From contig CAITVK010000079.1 in the NCBI GenBank assembly GCA_903895845.1, forward strand, positions 1 through 34,494: 34,494 nt of DNA. The letters run 5' to 3'. Below are positions 24,304 to 33,808 of the stretch, piece by piece (position 1 is the first letter of the stretch; every line of letters begins with the position of its first letter). Origin of the DNA: an uncultured Chitinophagaceae bacterium (lineage in GTDB: Bacteria > Bacteroidota > Bacteroidia > Chitinophagales > Chitinophagaceae). The notes beneath the pieces were generated by a model. It did not search any database, was not told where the DNA came from, and was given only the letters and a program-made list of their open reading frames with translations. The translations under genes were made by a program, and so were the position numbers.

Positions 24304-27300
24304 ATGAAAAAGTACTTACTTTTCGAAAGCTTGTCGCAAAGCCTCTCAAACAAGGCTTCAAACACACAAAGTTTTAAAGTGGCCAATAAGCCCGGTCGTA
24401 GCAACGGATGGAAACATCTAGTTTTGCTGTTTATGTTTATGGTTACCATGCTTGGTAGCTATGCACAAACTAGTGGTGTGCCCTACACAACAACTGGTAA
24501 TGGTACCTGGACTTGCCCTGCTGGTGTAACCTCGGTTACTGTACAGTGCTGGGGCGGCGGTGGTGCAGGTGGTGGTTGTGCATATGCTTCAGGAACGTAC
24601 TCTTATGAAGTTGGTGGTGGTGGTGCAGGGGGCTCTTACATATCATATACTGTGAGCGTAACCCCTGGAAATGTTTACAACTTTACTGTAGGTGCTGGGG
24701 GAACTGGTGTTGCTGGTACTTCTACTACTGCGGGTAATGGTAATGCGGGTGGTAGTACCTATTTCGGTAATACTACGGCAGGTTCGTCTGCTGGTGCTAG
24801 TGTTTTAGCAACTGGTGGTGCAGGTGGTAATGGTGCAATGGGACTTGGTATATCTACTAATAAGGTTGCGACTAATGCTACTGCTGTTAGCGGATCTACC
24901 TCAGGTAATTTACCTTCGTCTGGTTATATTTCTAATTTAGCAGGAGGCAATGGTTCTGCTGCTACTGGGGGTACTTCTCCTGCTTCTGGTGCAGGTGGTA
25001 CTGGTGCAAATGGTGGTGGTGCTGGTGGTGCAGCTGTTTCTGGTTTTCCTGGCTCAACTACTGCTGGTGCTGCAGGTACTGCCCCTGGTGGTGGCGGTAG
25101 TGGTGCAAACAACAAAACTGCTGCAGGAACTGGTGGTGCTGGTGGTAAAGGTCAAATAGAGCTTACATGGAGTGTAGGACCAACAGTTAATGATCCTGCT
25201 ACTTTTACGGCTACTGCTGCTTCTACTTCTCAAATTAATTTAGCTGCTACGGCTAATGGTAATGGAAATAATATAGTAGTGGTTTATAGCACTTCAAATT
25301 CTTTTACTGCTCCTACTAATGGTTCAGCGGCTCCTAGTTCAGGTTCTTTTGCTGGTGGTACCGTATTTTATAATGGTGTAGCTAGTGGTTTAGGAAACCA
25401 AACAGGACTTTCTTCAGGTACTACATATTATTATAAAGCTTTCTCTTATGATGGGTCTAATAATTTCTCTTCTGGTTTTGCGGTAAATGCTACAACCAAT
25501 ACATCTGTTTCAGACCCTGCCACATTTACGACAACTGCTGTTTCTAGTAGTCAGATAAATTTTACTGCAACTGCAAATGGTAGTAGTAACAATATTGTTG
25601 TAGTTTATAATTTAACTGGTACATTTGGTACACCTACAGGTGGTTCGGCTGCGCCAAGTTCTGGTTCTTATATAAGTGGTACCGTATTGTATAATGGTGT
25701 TGCAAGCGGTTTTAATGGAACAAGCCAATCTGGTCTTGCAGAAAGTACAACTTATTATTACAAAGCCTTCTCTTATGATGGTTCCAATAATTTTTCGGGT
25801 GGTTTTGCTGCCAATGCCACAACAAGCTCAGTTGCAGTTCCTGCAACTTTCACTGCAACCGATGATGGTACAAGCCCAACTACTCAGATAGACTTAGTTG
25901 CAACTGCAAATGCAAGTAGCAATAACATTGTTGTTGTATATAAAACCGCTAATACTTTCACAGCACCTACAAATGGTACTGCAGCAGGTATTGCGGGTAC
26001 TTCTTTTGCGGGAGGCACTATATTTTATAATGGTGTAGCAAGTGGTTTAGGTAATCAATCAAGTTTATCTCCCGGTACTACATATTATTATGAAGCCTTC
26101 TCTTATGATGGAGCAAATAATTTCTCAGTAGCAGCAACTGCAACTGCAACTACAACAGCGGGTGCTCCGGTTATCACAAGTATAGCACCAAGTTCTGTAT
26201 TTTATAATGGTAACAATGGTGGGGCACCACCGGTAATTACAGTGACTGGTAGTAGTTTTATTTCTACTTCTGTTGTTCAATTAAATGGTAGTACTACTGG
26301 CGTTACAACCACTTATGTGGATGCTAACCATTTGACTGCTACCATTACAAATGCAACAATAACAGCTTTAACTTCTACTAGTGCAACAATATCTGTATAT
26401 ACTTCTGGTGGCGGCACTTCTTCTACTACACCATTAACTATAAGTGTTACACCTCAGTTAACAGGTATAATACCAACGGCTGTGGCGGCGGGTAGTTCTG
26501 CAACAACCCTTACCGTTTATGGTAATAACTTTACATCCACTTCGCAAATTACCTGGAATGGTACTCCTTTAACAACTACTTATATTGCTGCTTCTTCTAG
26601 TGGTTATTATACGGCAGCTCATTTAACTGCAACCATTCCTTCTTCTAGTCTTACAGCAATAGGTGCTACACCTGTTGGCGTAACCCAAACTCAGTTAAGT
26701 ACTACTGCTAGCTCATCAACTATCAACTTTAATGTTGCGACAGTTGTGGTTACTAATCCATCATCACCTTGGTCACCACCTGCTGGTGTTACTTCTGCCA
26801 TAGTAAATGTTTGGGGTGCTGGCGGCGGCGGAGGATTTGGTGTTGATGGTCATGCTGCAGGAGGAAGTGGTGCAGGAGGTTCTTTTGTTCAAAGTTCTGT
26901 CACCGTTAACCCTTCTAATTCCTATACTATCACTATTGGCGCAGGTGGTACAGGTGGTACGGGCAGTGGCACTGGCACTGCAAATATACCAGCTACCATT
27001 ACTGACGGTGCTGCTGGAGGTAGTTCTAGCTTTGTAGGTAGCACTGATGGTATTAGCATCTTGGCTGTTGGCGGTAATGGTGGTTTGAGCACTTACGCTA
27101 CAGGAACAACTAGCGTGCCTAATAATGCTGCAGGTGGTGCGGCAGTTTCTTCTGGAAACACTTATACAGGGGGAACACTAATAGAAAGCCTTTATGGAAG
27201 TGCTGGTGGCACGGCTGCCGGTAGTAGCTGGACTTCTGCCGCTGGAAATGGCGCTAATGGTGGGCCAGGAGGCGCAGGTGCCCCTACTAGTACCTCAAAT

Positions 27301-30300
27301 GTTGGATCAGCAGGTAATGCTCCTGCAGGTGGTGGTAGCGGTGGTCATGATCAAACCGGGTCTTATCCAACTTACATAAATAGTGGTGGTGCAGGTGCAG
27401 CAGGTCAAGTACAAATTTTGTATAATCTTCCTTCATCTGTAACTAATAGTACCCTTACTGCTTCCGCACAGGTTGGTTCTGCGGCTACTACCTATACTAT
27501 TACTGGTAGCAATATACCAACAAGCTTTAATGCAACTGGTTTACCTCCGGGTTTAAGTATCAACACTAGCACTGGTGCTATCACTGGTACCCCAACAGAT
27601 GCTTCTGGTAGTCCGTACAGTGTTAACATTTCTTCTTCTAATGGTGTTAGTGGTGGTACCACTGCAACTTTGATATATACCATTACTGCTCTGCCTGGTA
27701 TTACAAGTAGTAATACTGCAGCAGGAAAGGTTGGTACTGCTTTTAGTTATTCTACGACTGCAAGTAACAGCCCAACGTCGTTTACATTGGCTTCTGGAAC
27801 TGTACCAACTGGGTTGACCTTTCATTCGGATGGTACGATAACTGGTACACCAGCAAGTGGGACATTTGGTATTTATCCATTGTCTATATACGCAACTAAT
27901 GGAAGTGGTGATGGACCAGCTTCCACTGTTACAATTACTATAGCAGATGTGCCTACTACTAGCTCAATCGATCCAATAGATGCTTTGGCAGGTGGTAGCA
28001 GCTTTACAATAACAGTTGTTGGTTCTCATTTTGTGAGTGGTTCATCTACAGTTACTTGGAATGGTTCTTCTACAGGGGTATCAAGTGTAACTGTTGTTGA
28101 TGCTTCGCATATAACAGCATTAATTGATGCTTCACTGATTGCGTCTACTTATTCAGGTACTACTGCACTGGTTGGTGTAACAACTACAGGGTTAACTCCT
28201 TCTGGTACACAGTCTTTTATTATTGATAACTTATCTACAACAATCACAACAGCAGGTAATACCACTTGGACTTGCCCTCCGGGTGTAACCTTGATTACTG
28301 TGAAAGCCTGGGGCGGCGGTGGAGCCGGTGGTGGTAGCAATGGATCTAGTTATAATCTAGGTGGCGGCGGTGCCGGTGGTTCTTTTGTAGAATATAAGAC
28401 TACGGTTGTACCTGGTACTGTTTACAACTTAACCGTTGGTGCTGGTGGAACAGCAGTATCTGGTTCAAGTGGAAATGCTGGTAGTAGTTCTTATTTTGGA
28501 AATACAATTGCAGGCAATCCATTCGGAGCTTCTATTTTAGCTACAGGTGGTGCAGGTGGCACAGGTGCTACAGGCACAAACAGTTCTTCTAATTTTGGTG
28601 GTGGATTTGCTGGCGGAGTTGGTTCTGCAAGTGGTAATGTACCTTCTTCAGGTGCCTACTACAATTTTGCTGGTACAAGTGGACAAATATCAGTAGGTGG
28701 AGCTACTGCCGGTGCTTATGCAGGTGCTGGTGGTAATGGTGCAGGACCAGGAGGAAGTTCCAGCGGTGGCGCTGGTGGTGCTGTATTACCTGCTTCTGGT
28801 TCTTCAACTGCTGGTAATAATGGGTCTGCGCCAGGTGGTGGAGGAAGTGGAGCATTAGGTGCATTAACAGCTAAAGCTGGAGGTAATGGCGGTGCAGGAG
28901 AAATATCTTTGATATATAATTCTGCCCCAATCATAACAAGCACTACTGCTGCTTCTGGTACCATAGGTACAGCGTTTACTTATACTGTTACTGGCTTATA
29001 TACACCTACAAGTTATAATGCTACTGGTTTACCTAGCACATTAAGTATAAATACATCTACAGGCGCAATTAATGGTACACCAACTGTTTCTGGAGACTAT
29101 ACTGTAACCATATCTGCAACTAATGGTGCAGGTACAGGTACTGCTACTTTATTATTAACTATCAATAATCCGTCTGCACCTACTATTACAAGTGCAACTA
29201 CAGCTACAGGAACGGTAGGCGTTTATGGTAGCAACTTATATGAAGTTACAGCTACGGCTACTTCCCCTGCTCATGTAGCTAGTTATAGTGCTACAAGCTT
29301 ACCTACCGGGTTGAGTATCAATACAGCTACAGGTATAATATCTGGTACACCAACTTTGTCTGGAACTGTATCCACGACTGTTACAGCGACTGATAATTTA
29401 GGCTCATCTTCGCATATTACTGTTCTTTTCACTATTGCAACTGCACCTAATTATTATTATACAGGTTCAGGTACTTTGAATGATTATCATAATTGGTACA
29501 CTGGTAGCAATGGATCTGGAGTGCAAGCACCTTCGGGCGTTTTCTCTCAAGCTAATACTGTCTTTAATATTTTGACTAATGCCACTACCGCTTCTGATGC
29601 AGGAAGATGGACTGTGAATGGAACTAATTCCTACATTAATGTAGGTAGTTCTACAACTAATGGTGTAACACTTGTTTCTACAAACAATAATCCGATTTTG
29701 GGAATTGTTAACTTACCTGCGGCTTTAGCTGGTTCAAATACCTTGAATGCTCAGGATGATACCATCCCGACACTAGGAACTTTAAATCCAAGTAGTACGG
29801 TTGTTTATGGAGGTTCTGTAGCACAAATAATTTCTACTGCTGCCTATGGAAACTTAACTATTAGTAACAACTACACTACAGGTGCAACTACTGTTGCACA
29901 AAGTGCCCTTACCGTAGCTGGTACATTGACCGTAACTAGTGGTGCAACACTTACTTTGCCAAGTGCAACAACTACTTCAATTACAGTTACTGGTAGTGTT
30001 GTTATAAGTGGTACAGTCATATTTCCTGCAGGGTTTACGACTTATATTGGTGGTGCTGCAACATTTACTGCAACTAGCAGTGCCTTAATTTATGTTGGTT
30101 CTACTGCTGGTATTGCATCAACTGGTAATATTCGTACCACAGGTACTCGAAGCCTTTCTGGAGGTTCTTATGTGTTTAATGCAAGTGGTGCTGCAGTTAC
30201 AGGTTCTTATTTAACTGGATGTAATAACTTGACTATAAACAATGCTTCAGGTACTACAACTCTTTCAGCTGCAACAGCAGTTACAGGAACGGTTACTATA

Positions 30301-32298
30301 AGTGCTGGTACATTGGCTTGTGGTACAGATTTGTTAATATTGAAATCTACATCCATAACAAATAGTGCAACTGTAGCTTCTGTTTTAGGTTCTATAACAG
30401 GTACAGCCACCGTAGAACGTTATATTCCTAAGGGCTTCCGTGGTTACCGTGATATGGCACCTGAGGTTTATGGTGCGGGTACAATTTACAGTAACTGGCA
30501 AAATGGTGGTAGCTATGCCGCTGGTTCTGGTATTTTCGTCACCGGGCCTACTCCTTATGCCGGCTCTGTCAATGCAATTGATGGCAATGGCTTTGACAAG
30601 ACTGCTACAACCTCAAGCACTACACAGGATTATACTTTTGTGAATGGTGCTTGGACTGCTTTGAGTAATACTAATTCAACTAGCCTAGATGCATTTACAG
30701 GTTACAGGTTGTTGATTCGTGGCGACAGAACACCGAATTTGTATACCAGCAATGTTACAAATACACAGAGTGGGCTGGAAATGTTTAATGCAACCACATT
30801 GAAGGCAACAGGTAACCTGATTTATGGAACCGTAACCTACAATAGTACAACAAGTTCTGGTGTAACAGGTACTGTAAATGGAGGTAGTGCTGGTGCTAAA
30901 TTATCCTCTGTTGCATTGAATACCTCTACAGACACTTCTTTCAGCTTAATAGCCAATCCGTATGTGTCTCCAGTAAGTTGGACAGCTGTATATGCTGCTT
31001 CTGGTGGAGCTTCATCTAGTGGTATCAATGGTAGTTATTGGTACTTGGATCCTACCTCTGGTGCAGCAGGCAAGTACATTGCTTACAATGCACTTACTGG
31101 TTCTCCAACATTGTATTCAGCTTACTATAGCAACGGTACTTACTCAAGTACAGGTATAGTTACAGGTACAGATTATATACAACCAGGTCAGGCTTTATTT
31201 GTACAAAACAAAAACAGCCTAAGCCCTAAGGTCGTATTTACCGAAGCATGTAAGGTGTCTTCTGCCAACCTTAAAGATATATTTGGTACTTCAACGCTAA
31301 GTAAGCTTTATGTAACCTTGTTTAAACAAGCAAGTGGGGCAACTACTTATAGTAGTGTCGACGGAGCAGCAGTAGCTTTCAGGTCCGACTTTGGCAATAC
31401 CGTATATGGTCCTCAGGATGCGTTGAAACTAGCTGGTGCAACTGATAACTTATCCATCAGCGACAAGGGTAAGAACTTAAGTATTGATGGTCGTTTACCT
31501 GCAATTGCTAGTGATGTAATTGAATTGAAGATAGCTAGTCCAAGCGCTACGAATTATCAATTAGGCATTGATGCAAGCAAGTATGTAAGCAATGGTTTTG
31601 TACCTGTATTGGTTGATGCACTTAAGAATACGACTACTAAACTTGGATCTGGTGTCACAACACTAAACTTTACAGTGGATGCTACGAATACATCTACTTA
31701 TCAAAACAGATTCACTATTTTGTTCACTCCAAGTGCATTACCTGTGAACAGTATTGTTGCAAGTGCAAGTTTGAATAACAAAGTGGCAACTATTACTTGG
31801 AACACAGTAGGAGAGAAGGGTGTTGCCCGCTATGAAGTAGAGAAATCTACCGATGCGAAGACATTCGCTACTATTGGTCAGTCAACTGCAAAGAACACCG
31901 CTACTGCAAGCTATGCAACCACAGATAACAGCGTAACTGCAACAAGTTACTACCGCATCAAGGCAGTAAGCACAACAGGTGCAGTCAGCTACAGTAATGT
32001 TGCTAAACTCACAAATGACAACTCACAACTGACAAGCTACAGTTTGTATCCTAACCCATTAAAGGGTAAGATCTTGAATGTGGCTTTGGATAATGTGGTT
32101 GCAGGTAAATACACTGTTAGCATCTACAATGCGTTGGGTCAGAAGGTGAATGAGCAAACAATCAGTCACACAGGTGGTAGTGCCACACATGCCATCAGCA
32201 TCAACAATGCATTGGCAGCAGGTGTTTACAATGTAGCCATCAGTGAGGCAGGCAGCAAGCAATTGGTTCACCAATCAACATTGAGTATTCAACCCTAA
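24304..32298 (+). CDS. Giant T9SS-secreted modular adhesin with three glycine-rich domains
   Basis: The frame opens at a TTG at 24256, but the ATG at 24304 gives MKKYLLFESLSQSLSNKAS, a long n-region, then a hydrophobic core (HLVLLFMFMVTMLGSYAQ), so the product is 2664 aa. Approximate order: glycine-rich domain 1 (68-290, TWTCPAGVTSVTVQCWGGGG), three fibronectin-III-like repeats (295-618), two IPT/TIG-like domains (620-810), glycine-rich domain 2 (822-1041), two putative-Ig (He_PIG-like) domains (1043-1215), a third IPT-like domain (1218-1308), glycine-rich domain 3 (1319-1539), two more He_PIG-like domains (1543-1713), a Thr/Ser/Gly-rich beta region (1715-2480), a fibronectin-like domain (2483-2570), and a type A T9SS sorting domain (2580-2664, SLYPNPLKGK, VSIYNALGQKV). 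It is predicted to be a cell-surface adhesin or matrix protein. Confidence 0.93.
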   Translation: MKKYLLFESLSQSLSNKASNTQSFKVANKPGRSNGWKHLVLLFMFMVTMLGSYAQTSGVPYTTTGNGTWTCPAGVTSVTVQCWGGGGAGGGCAYASGTYSYEVGGGGAGGSYISYTVSVTPGNVYNFTVGAGGTGVAGTSTTAGNGNAGGSTYFGNTTAGSSAGASVLATGGAGGNGAMGLGISTNKVATNATAVSGSTSGNLPSSGYISNLAGGNGSAATGGTSPASGAGGTGANGGGAGGAAVSGFPGSTTAGAAGTAPGGGGSGANNKTAAGTGGAGGKGQIELTWSVGPTVNDPATFTATAASTSQINLAATANGNGNNIVVVYSTSNSFTAPTNGSAAPSSGSFAGGTVFYNGVASGLGNQTGLSSGTTYYYKAFSYDGSNNFSSGFAVNATTNTSVSDPATFTTTAVSSSQINFTATANGSSNNIVVVYNLTGTFGTPTGGSAAPSSGSYISGTVLYNGVASGFNGTSQSGLAESTTYYYKAFSYDGSNNFSGGFAANATTSSVAVPATFTATDDGTSPTTQIDLVATANASSNNIVVVYKTANTFTAPTNGTAAGIAGTSFAGGTIFYNGVASGLGNQSSLSPGTTYYYEAFSYDGANNFSVAATATATTTAGAPVITSIAPSSVFYNGNNGGAPPVITVTGSSFISTSVVQLNGSTTGVTTTYVDANHLTATITNATITALTSTSATISVYTSGGGTSSTTPLTISVTPQLTGIIPTAVAAGSSATTLTVYGNNFTSTSQITWNGTPLTTTYIAASSSGYYTAAHLTATIPSSSLTAIGATPVGVTQTQLSTTASSSTINFNVATVVVTNPSSPWSPPAGVTSAIVNVWGAGGGGGFGVDGHAAGGSGAGGSFVQSSVTVNPSNSYTITIGAGGTGGTGSGTGTANIPATITDGAAGGSSSFVGSTDGISILAVGGNGGLSTYATGTTSVPNNAAGGAAVSSGNTYTGGTLIESLYGSAGGTAAGSSWTSAAGNGANGGPGGAGAPTSTSNVGSAGNAPAGGGSGGHDQTGSYPTYINSGGAGAAGQVQILYNLPSSVTNSTLTASAQVGSAATTYTITGSNIPTSFNATGLPPGLSINTSTGAITGTPTDASGSPYSVNISSSNGVSGGTTATLIYTITALPGITSSNTAAGKVGTAFSYSTTASNSPTSFTLASGTVPTGLTFHSDGTITGTPASGTFGIYPLSIYATNGSGDGPASTVTITIADVPTTSSIDPIDALAGGSSFTITVVGSHFVSGSSTVTWNGSSTGVSSVTVVDASHITALIDASLIASTYSGTTALVGVTTTGLTPSGTQSFIIDNLSTTITTAGNTTWTCPPGVTLITVKAWGGGGAGGGSNGSSYNLGGGGAGGSFVEYKTTVVPGTVYNLTVGAGGTAVSGSSGNAGSSSYFGNTIAGNPFGASILATGGAGGTGATGTNSSSNFGGGFAGGVGSASGNVPSSGAYYNFAGTSGQISVGGATAGAYAGAGGNGAGPGGSSSGGAGGAVLPASGSSTAGNNGSAPGGGGSGALGALTAKAGGNGGAGEISLIYNSAPIITSTTAASGTIGTAFTYTVTGLYTPTSYNATGLPSTLSINTSTGAINGTPTVSGDYTVTISATNGAGTGTATLLLTINNPSAPTITSATTATGTVGVYGSNLYEVTATATSPAHVASYSATSLPTGLSINTATGIISGTPTLSGTVSTTVTATDNLGSSSHITVLFTIATAPNYYYTGSGTLNDYHNWYTGSNGSGVQAPSGVFSQANTVFNILTNATTASDAGRWTVNGTNSYINVGSSTTNGVTLVSTNNNPILGIVNLPAALAGSNTLNAQDDTIPTLGTLNPSSTVVYGGSVAQIISTAAYGNLTISNNYTTGATTVAQSALTVAGTLTVTSGATLTLPSATTTSITVTGSVVISGTVIFPAGFTTYIGGAATFTATSSALIYVGSTAGIASTGNIRTTGTRSLSGGSYVFNASGAAVTGSYLTGCNNLTINNASGTTTLSAATAVTGTVTISAGTLACGTDLLILKSTSITNSATVASVLGSITGTATVERYIPKGFRGYRDMAPEVYGAGTIYSNWQNGGSYAAGSGIFVTGPTPYAGSVNAIDGNGFDKTATTSSTTQDYTFVNGAWTALSNTNSTSLDAFTGYRLLIRGDRTPNLYTSNVTNTQSGLEMFNATTLKATGNLIYGTVTYNSTTSSGVTGTVNGGSAGAKLSSVALNTSTDTSFSLIANPYVSPVSWTAVYAASGGASSSGINGSYWYLDPTSGAAGKYIAYNALTGSPTLYSAYYSNGTYSSTGIVTGTDYIQPGQALFVQNKNSLSPKVVFTEACKVSSANLKDIFGTSTLSKLYVTLFKQASGATTYSSVDGAAVAFRSDFGNTVYGPQDALKLAGATDNLSISDKGKNLSIDGRLPAIASDVIELKIASPSATNYQLGIDASKYVSNGFVPVLVDALKNTTTKLGSGVTTLNFTVDATNTSTYQNRFTILFTPSALPVNSIVASASLNNKVATITWNTVGEKGVARYEVEKSTDAKTFATIGQSTAKNTATASYATTDNSVTATSYYRIKAVSTTGAVSYSNVAKLTNDNSQLTSYSLYPNPLKGKILNVALDNVVAGKYTVSIYNALGQKVNEQTISHTGGSATHAISINNALAAGVYNVAISEAGSKQLVHQSTLSIQP
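24500..25170 (+). repeat. Glycine-rich domain copy 1 of the adhesin
   Basis: This stretch is dense in GGT/GGC codons and encodes the TWTCPAGVT...WGGGGAGGG pattern and later GGGGSG motifs. Copy 3 (28258-28920) has the same opening and the same order of motifs (AGGS, YNLTVGAGG, YFGNT, ILATGGAGG). Copy 2 at 26770-27425 is more distant. Pro-rich frames on the opposite strand here are shadows of this repeat. Confidence 0.8.
25186..26160 (+). repeat. Three tandem fibronectin-III-like repeats in the adhesin
   Basis: Three units of roughly 325-335 bp each contain NNIVVVY, a YNGVASG motif and YYYKAFSYDGSNNFS (YEAFSYDGANNFS in the third). The DNA is also similar, for example TTCTCTTATGATGG recurs once per unit. 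This suggests recent duplication within the gene. Confidence 0.75.
26770..27425 (+). repeat. Glycine-rich domain copy 2 of the adhesin
   Basis: It starts SPPAGVTSAIVNVWGAGGGGG and continues with ITIGAGGTGG and APAGGGSGGHD. It keeps the domain pattern but lacks the TWTC cysteine of copies 1 and 3. Confidence 0.75.
28258..28920 (+). repeat. Glycine-rich domain copy 3 of the adhesin
   Basis: It starts TTWTCPPGVTLITVKAWGGG and follows copy 1 motif by motif, so copies 1 and 3 probably come from one duplication. It ends in GGNGGAGEISLIYN, parallel to GGAGGKGQIELTW of copy 1. Confidence 0.8.
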
Positions 32299-32308
32299 AA
32301 TAAAATAG

Positions 32309-32340
32309 AACAAGTGCCGCCTGTGATGGTGGCACTTGTT
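32309..32340 (+). terminator. Hairpin after the giant adhesin
   Basis: Thirteen-nt arms (AACAAGTGCCGCC and GGTGGCACTTGTT, with one G-U pair) flank a 6-nt loop 10 bases past the stop. The T-rich tract that follows is weak, so termination may be partial and let the small downstream gene be co-expressed. Confidence 0.65.
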
Positions 32341-32348
32341 TATATTTG
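32341..32348 (+). promoter_or_regulatory. Candidate -7 box of the 85-aa gene
   Basis: TATATTTG matches TAnnTTTG exactly and lies 37 bp before the ATG at 32386. No TTG at the expected -33 distance is present, so support is limited. Confidence 0.25.
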
Positions 32349-32385
32349 CAGGCAACAAAACAATAACAAAATAAAACAGCATTAT

Positions 32386-32643
32386 ATGCAACAGTTAGTA
32401 AAGAGTATCAGAATAGTTTTCTTGGTAATATTGGTTGGGGTTTTCTTCACGGCAACAAATGTGAATGCGCAGAGTCCTGCCGATGATCCGGGTATTGGTG
32501 GTCCTGGTAGCCCAAATGAGGGTGTTGGTGGCGATGGTGGTCCGGTAGTTCCTTTGGACAGGGACTTGAGTATCATGCTCATCGCAGTAGGTATTGCCTA
32601 TGGATACAAAAAGATGAAGAAAGTAAGTTTAGTTAGTTGTTAG
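32386..32643 (+). CDS. Small exported protein with C-terminal PLD-type sorting tail
   Basis: An in-frame ATG at 32314 lies inside the adhesin's terminator hairpin, so the ATG at 32386 is preferred, giving 85 aa. The N-terminus is a signal peptide (RIVFLVILVGVFF, cut likely after VNAQ). A short Gly/Pro/Asp-rich linker (DPGIGGPGSPNEGVGG) follows. The C-terminus has VVPLDRDL, a hydrophobic segment (SIMLIAVGIAYGY) and a Lys-rich end (KKMKK). This resembles the PID-CTERM type of C-terminal sorting region known in Bacteroidota, with Leu in place of Ile. It is predicted to be a small cell-envelope protein. It directly follows the giant adhesin, which suggests but does not prove a link. Confidence 0.7.
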   Translation: MQQLVKSIRIVFLVILVGVFFTATNVNAQSPADDPGIGGPGSPNEGVGGDGGPVVPLDRDLSIMLIAVGIAYGYKKMKKVSLVSC

Positions 32644-32713
32644 TGGTCAGTTATCAGTGTTTTTTAAGGAGAATTAATATTGTTTATTTCTAACCTTATC
32701 AACTACAAAATAT

Positions 32714-32756
32714 AAAAAGGGATTCGAATACTTCAAAGTATCCGAATCCCTTTTTT
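32714..32756. terminator. Bidirectional terminator between convergent genes
   Basis: A left arm AAAAAGGGATTCGAATACT (32714-32732) and right arm AGTATCCGAATCCCTTTTTT (32737-32756) pair with one mismatch around a 4-nt loop, with A and T tracts at the ends. It separates the 85-aa gene (plus) from the 322-aa gene (minus). Confidence 0.85.
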
Positions 32757-32762
32757 ATTAAT

Positions 32763-32804
32763 CATTAATCACTAAACATTAATCACTAAACATTAATCAT
32801 TAAC
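32763..32804. repeat. 14-bp tandem repeat, three units
   Basis: Units CATTAATCACTAAA at 32763-32776 and 32777-32790 are identical, and a third at 32791-32804 is diverged (CATTAATCATTAAC). It ends 3 bases before the 322-aa gene's stop codon. Confidence 0.8.
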
Positions 32805-32806
32805 CT

Positions 32807-33775
32807 TTATCCTATTATTTCAATCTGAAAGCTCGCTGTATTTACTTCACTAGCATTTTTTACCAATAAAAAGGTATTTGCAAGATCCCCCAAGGCGGAA
32901 GGTATTTCAGTAGAAGCCTTGCCTGCATTTACAATTATTGCCTGTGCATTGGGTGCATCGGTAGCAGTTGCACCTATCCATACCATAATATCTGCATTGG
33001 TGCCAGTATTTCTAATAATAATGGTGATACTATCTGTAACAGAACGGTTTACCACATCTATTTGTGCCCCTATTGCCAATGTATCATTATAAAGGGTATG
33101 CTTGCGATGCGTTGATGTAAATAGCAGGTTGAAGTTGAAAAAGCCATTACATTGCACTACATCGGCAGGAAAAAGGTTACCAACTGTATGAATACTTTGC
33201 AACAATCCCTTCTCCATATTAAAAACGGCTGTACTTTTTACATCCCTGTTAACAGAAAGACCAGCAATGGAAGTACTTTGGGCATCCCTAGCCGTAACAT
33301 AGTCTGCCTGAAAGGCTTGCAATTTGGCAGTAACTGTTGCCCCCAACTGAGCCGAGTATTTAGTCGCCGCCTTATTTATGCGGGTTGTTAGCATCACCAT
33401 TGTTTTTCGGTTTGCCTTGCCATATTCTGATATCCCGTGCGGATAAAACTCTTTATAGGCAATGGTACCTATTCCGCCAACACTGTTTGCAATCACACCA
33501 CTCAAGGTGCTGAGCGTTTGATGAAAATTAGAAGTTACCAAATCCACCTCATCTGTTTGACCACTCTGCAAGTTCAGCGTAGTATCTACAGCACTTACTT
33601 CTGTTTCCAAGGTTACTATCAATGTGGTTACAATACCAATTATTGTATCATATAAGTGAGTGGAATTTGCTTTTGTAAGCCTCACAAGGTGGTCTTTGGC
33701 AAAAAGTAACAGTCTATCTGGTGTAATTTCCTTTGTGTCAAATATGTTTCCGAATATTTTTTCTACTGAAAGCAT
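32807..33775 (-). CDS. Hypothetical 322-aa protein, helical N-part and beta C-part
   Basis: I do not recognise a named family. There is no signal peptide or membrane span. Residues about 15-190 look helical and contain the motif FYPHGISEYGKANRKTM (near 109-125), which I associate weakly with Bacteroidota proteins of unknown function. Residues about 210-322 look beta-rich (NGFFNFNLLF, DSITIIIRNTGTNADIMVWI, TFLLVKNASEVNTASFQIEIIG) and may form a jelly-roll or FnIII-like domain. The ATG at 33775 is the natural start. The two-part layout recalls the protein at 161-835, and both may be of the same structural kind. A small inverted repeat (TGCCACA/TGTGGCA at 33817-33833) lies upstream and could be an operator. 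Confidence 0.7.
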   Translation of the reverse strand: MLSVEKIFGNIFDTKEITPDRLLLFAKDHLVRLTKANSTHLYDTIIGIVTTLIVTLETEVSAVDTTLNLQSGQTDEVDLVTSNFHQTLSTLSGVIANSVGGIGTIAYKEFYPHGISEYGKANRKTMVMLTTRINKAATKYSAQLGATVTAKLQAFQADYVTARDAQSTSIAGLSVNRDVKSTAVFNMEKGLLQSIHTVGNLFPADVVQCNGFFNFNLLFTSTHRKHTLYNDTLAIGAQIDVVNRSVTDSITIIIRNTGTNADIMVWIGATATDAPNAQAIIVNAGKASTEIPSALGDLANTFLLVKNASEVNTASFQIEIIG

Positions 33776-33808
33776 TGTATTAAAGTTTAATTATGAATGA
33801 ATTGAATA

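Noticed and set aside
24924-25115. Pro/Ala-rich open frame on the minus strand
   Set aside because: It is the complement of GGT/GGC-rich glycine codons of the adhesin; the same artefact occurs at 28149-28340 and 28716-28964.
24304-32298. Type V autotransporter
   Set aside because: There is no C-terminal beta-barrel. The end is a T9SS type A sorting domain.
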